NCBI GenBank assembly: GCA_023665365.1
Contig: JAMPEA010000008.1
Coordinates: 1 to 47,185, forward strand
Reading direction: 5' to 3'
Source of the DNA: Bacillota bacterium
GTDB lineage: Bacteria; Bacillota; Clostridia; Christensenellales; CAG-917
DNA length: 47,185 bases
Shown here: piece by piece, positions 44,316-47,185 of the stretch
Numbering within the stretch: position 1 is the first letter of the stretch
Layout of the letters: each line of letters starts with the position of its first letter
Translations under genes and position numbers: made by a program
Notes under the pieces: model-generated
What the model was told of the DNA's origin: nothing
Databases searched by the model: none
The model's input: only the letters and a program-made list of their open reading frames with translations

Positions 44316-44344
44316 ATATTATAACTCAACCCGCGATTTGTCAA
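44316..44344 (-). promoter_or_regulatory. Promoter of the T-box/trpB transcript
   Basis: TTGACA at 44344-44339 on the minus strand and TAATAT at 44321-44316 (17-nt spacer); TATAAT at 44323-44318 overlaps it with a 15-nt spacer. Confidence 0.65.
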
Positions 44345-44508
44345 TACAAATTTTCAAATCCTGCGTCATAGCGTTGACAGATTTAATCTAAAAAAGTAAA
44401 ATATTATAAGTTGCTAAAATACTTTATATGAATATTATAATATAAGTATCGGCATAATAACATATCATAATCTTTCGTCCGAGGGGGAAGCGGAAGGAAG
44501 GAAGGAAA

Positions 44509-46935
44509 ATGAAATTCAACGTATCTTCGCAGGAATTCGGCGCTCAACTTGCGTCTTGTCTTGCTCGCTACTTCGGAGTTAAGCCCGAGGACGCGAGCAA
44601 AACCCAAATTTACAGGGCGACGTGTATGTGCGTTAGGGATATTTTGACGCAGACCCGTGTTAATTTCAAAAAGCAGGTACACGAGAAAAACGCAAAACAG
44701 ATTTACTATATGTCCATGGAGTTTTTGCTCGGGAGGTCGCTACGCAACCACCTATTCAATATGGGCATCGAAGCTCCCGTGAAAAAGGCGGTCGAAAGCC
44801 TCGGCGTCAAGATGGACGAGATTTACGCCTACGAGCCGGACGCGGGGCTCGGCAACGGAGGCTTGGGCAGACTTGCCGCGGCGTATATGGACGCGCTCAC
44901 TTCTTTAAGCTATCCCGCAAGCGGATTTTCCATACTCTACGACTACGGTCTTTTCAAGCAGATTATAGTTGACGGCTGGCAGCTCGAACAGCCCGACGAT
45001 TGGCTCAAAATGGGCGACGTTTGGCTCGCGCCTCGCAAGGAGGAAATCTATTCGGTCAAGTTCGGCGGTCACGTCGATCAAACTTGGGAGGACGGCAAAC
45101 TCACCATAAACCACCGCGACGCAACCGTCGTAAACGCCGTGCCTTACGATATGAATATCTCCGGCTACGACACCAAAGCCGTCAACCGCATCAGATTTTG
45201 GCATTCGGAAGCCCCGCAGGACTTCGATATAAATATGTTCAGCAAGGGCGAGTACGTCAAGGCGAGCAGCGCTAAGACCGTCGCCGAGGCGATAAACAAG
45301 GTGCTTTATCCCGCCGACGACCATATCGAGGGCAAGTCGCTTAGGCTAAAACAGCAATATTTCTTTGTGTCCGCTTCCGTTCAGAGTATTTTGCATAGAC
45401 ACCTGCTTACAAACCCAACTCTCGATAACCTCGCGGATTGCGTTGCAATCCACATAAACGATACGCACCCCACGCTGTGTATCCCCGAGCTTATGAGGTT
45501 GCTCCTCGACGAATACGGCTACGGCTGGGACGAGGCGTGGAATATAACTTCGCATACGGTGTCCTATACAAACCATACAGTCATGTCCGAGGCGCTCGAA
45601 AAGTGGCCGCAGGATTTGTTTGCTACGCTTCTTCCGCGTATCTTCCAAATCGTGCAGGAGATAAATCTCCGCTTCTGCGACGAGCTTTGGAAGGCTTATC
45701 CCAACAACTGGGACGTCGTCAACAACAGCGCTATCCTCTCAAACGGGCAGGTCAAAATGGCAAACCTCTGCCTTGCGACCTCGCATACGATAAACGGCGT
45801 ATCAGCGCTCCACAGCGATATTTTGAAAAATGACGTGTTTAAGGATTACTACCGTATGCACCCCGAGAAGTTTACAAACGTCACCAACGGCATTACGCAC
45901 AGACGTTGGGTGTCGCAGGCAAATCCGCGCCTTGCGGCGTTTATATCCGACCTCATCGGCGACAAGTGGCTCAAAGACGCCGACCGCTTGCAGGATTTGC
46001 TAAAATATATGGGCGACAGACAGACGCTCAATCGCCTTGCGGAGATTAAGCACGCCAACAAGATAGACCTTGCAAACTACATCTTGAAGCAAAACGGTAT
46101 TCAAGTTGACCCCGGCAGTATCTTCGACGTGCAGGTCAAGCGTCTGCACGAGTACAAGCGTCAGCTTCTCAACGCGCTCAATATCTTGGATTTGTACTTC
46201 CGCATAAAAGAAAATCCCAATCTCGACGTTCAGCCGCGCACGTTCATCTTCGGCGCGAAAGCGGCAAGCGCGTACTATATGGCAAAGCAGATTATCCGCT
46301 TTATCTGTACGCTCGGCGACGTCATCAACAACGACCCCGACGTAAAGGGCAAAATCAAGGTCGTTTTCCTTGAAAACTATCGCGTTACGCTCGCCGAGAT
46401 GATTATGCCCGCCTCCGAGGTCAGCGAGCAGATTTCAATCGCCGGCAAGGAAGCAAGCGGAACGGGCAATATGAAGTTTATGATAAACGGCGCGCTTACA
46501 ATCGGCACGCTCGACGGCGCTAACGTCGAAATCCATCAAGAAGTCGGCGACGAAAATATGTTCCTCTTCGGCTTGCTCGCAAACGAGGTCTCAGAAATGT
46601 GGAAAAGAGGCTACAACCCCTCGCACTACTATCAGGCCAATCCGCGCATCAAGCGCCTTATCGACGCGCTCCGTCAAGGGCTCAACGGCATCTCGTTCGG
46701 CGAAATCGCCGACTCGCTCATCATCGGCAGAGGCGGTCAACCCGACGGATTTATGGTGCTTGCCGACTTCGACAGCTACTCTAACGCGCAAGACAAGGTC
46801 AACGTCACCTATCTCGACAAGGAGAGGTGGAACAGAATGTCCCTCGTCAATATCGCCAAGGCGGGCTTCTTCGCGGCGGACAGGGCGGTGGAGGAGTATG
46901 CCACCCGTATTTGGGGACTAAAACCCATTAAATAA
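44509..46935 (+). CDS. glgP: Glycogen/maltodextrin phosphorylase
   Basis: Releases glucose-1-phosphate from alpha-1,4-glucans using PLP. The 808 residues cover the full GT35 family length: KQIYYMSMEFLLGRSLRNHL near the N-terminus, EPDAGLGNGGLGRLAAAYMD, the WPQDLFATLLPR region, VTNGITHRRW, FDVQVKRLHEYKRQLLNALN, and the PLP site KEASGTGNMKFMINGALTIG with Lys656. The ribosome region is unusual: four successive gga or ggaa units (ggaaggaaggaaggaaa) just before the ATG. Monocistronic, followed by a hairpin. Other glycogen genes are not in the window. Confidence 0.97.
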   Translation: MKFNVSSQEFGAQLASCLARYFGVKPEDASKTQIYRATCMCVRDILTQTRVNFKKQVHEKNAKQIYYMSMEFLLGRSLRNHLFNMGIEAPVKKAVESLGVKMDEIYAYEPDAGLGNGGLGRLAAAYMDALTSLSYPASGFSILYDYGLFKQIIVDGWQLEQPDDWLKMGDVWLAPRKEEIYSVKFGGHVDQTWEDGKLTINHRDATVVNAVPYDMNISGYDTKAVNRIRFWHSEAPQDFDINMFSKGEYVKASSAKTVAEAINKVLYPADDHIEGKSLRLKQQYFFVSASVQSILHRHLLTNPTLDNLADCVAIHINDTHPTLCIPELMRLLLDEYGYGWDEAWNITSHTVSYTNHTVMSEALEKWPQDLFATLLPRIFQIVQEINLRFCDELWKAYPNNWDVVNNSAILSNGQVKMANLCLATSHTINGVSALHSDILKNDVFKDYYRMHPEKFTNVTNGITHRRWVSQANPRLAAFISDLIGDKWLKDADRLQDLLKYMGDRQTLNRLAEIKHANKIDLANYILKQNGIQVDPGSIFDVQVKRLHEYKRQLLNALNILDLYFRIKENPNLDVQPRTFIFGAKAASAYYMAKQIIRFICTLGDVINNDPDVKGKIKVVFLENYRVTLAEMIMPASEVSEQISIAGKEASGTGNMKFMINGALTIGTLDGANVEIHQEVGDENMFLFGLLANEVSEMWKRGYNPSHYYQANPRIKRLIDALRQGLNGISFGEIADSLIIGRGGQPDGFMVLADFDSYSNAQDKVNVTYLDKERWNRMSLVNIAKAGFFAADRAVEEYATRIWGLKPIK

Positions 46936-46961
46936 AATGCGCTATTTGCGCCCTTTTGTGT

Positions 46962-47029
46962 TTTTCGCAAGAACTTGGCACACCGTGTACGTTTTGTACA
47001 CTGGGTGTGACCAAAACCTTGCGAGAAAA
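46962..47029 (+). terminator. Hairpin after glgP
   Basis: Outer arms ttttcgcaag (46962-46971) and cttgcgagaaaa (47018-47029), inner gtgtac...gtacac tip. The tip resembles that of the 28846-28968 hairpin. Likely transcript end of glgP. Confidence 0.6.
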
Positions 47030-47057
47030 CGCAAAATCATCGCAAATATCCCATTTT

Positions 47058-47185
47058 AGTTGCGCCGAATGTCAACCCTGCGGGACGCAAAATCGCAAAT
47101 TTGGCGAGTAACATATAAGTATTATCATAGAAACAAATTTGCGAGTTTTGCTGTGAGCGCAATCGTCACGCAAAATTTGAGCAGA
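47058..47185. repeat. Repeat element at the window edge
   Basis: Third copy of the tgcgccgaatgtca element: constant arms cgcaaaatcgcaaatttg (47086-47103) and caaatttgcgagttttgc (47134-47151), a 30-nt loop unlike that of the 5234-5298 copy, then the shared tgagcgcaatcgtcacgc tail, cut by the end of the window. Confidence 0.75.

Overview
The window looks like a chromosomal segment of an endospore-forming Clostridia-type Firmicute, probably an uncultured anaerobe. The evidence is a set of sporulation and germination genes (spoIIR, sleB, ypeB, yabP, yabQ), a T-box leader, a class 1B dihydroorotate dehydrogenase with its PyrK partner, Bacillota-style -35/-10 promoters and strong AGGAGG-type ribosome binding sites. 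I cannot place it more finely. A short 595-residue alanyl-tRNA synthetase and abundant interspersed palindromic repeats would suit an uncultured gut lineage, but that is inference.

Layout. 1-3188: repeat fragment, spoIIR (-), then sleB-ypeB (+). 3489-4601: a zinc-ribbon membrane protein (-). 4965-7205: a promoter and cobalamin riboswitch, a 700-bp island of stacked repeats, then a lipoprotein and an ECF-type S component, presumably a B12-controlled uptake unit. 7251-8438: yabP-yabQ plus an unrecognised small gene (-). 8523-11621: a condensation-like acyltransferase and short alaS. 12125-14911: GPH symporter and phosphoesterase operon (-). 15069-16607: a surface lipoprotein. 16702-25815: pyrimidine biosynthesis, pyrC-[repeat island]-carB-pyrK-pyrD-pyrF-pyrE-[repeat]-pyrB. 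There is an attenuator-like leader, no carA, and a PyrB carrying a PyrI-type zinc domain.

25888-28577: a membrane-anchored ComEC-like metallo-beta-lactamase protein behind three small XRE regulators, a divergent XRE gene with operator-like direct repeats over its promoter, and a tandem KOW-like (DUF4926-like) protein. 28967-29918: rpsF-ssb-rpsR (-). 30246-33928: ftsH and cysS. 34309-35339: an AT-rich regulatory islet with an overlooked 59-residue gene, a double-HTH regulator and a small membrane protein. 35511-41016: an ABC exporter operon with a 1021-residue ectoprotein. 41311-42132: pyridoxamine kinase. 42581-44344: trpB2 under a T-box. 44509-46935: glycogen phosphorylase.

Most intergenic spaces hold modular repeats that recur across the window in different combinations and nest in one another. 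Two families are notable. One keeps a constant core while its flanking stems differ in sequence yet stay complementary. The other keeps its arms constant while the loop changes. Repeat islands sit at regulatory junctions: between the B12 riboswitch and its genes, at the position expected for carA, and directly upstream of pyrB.
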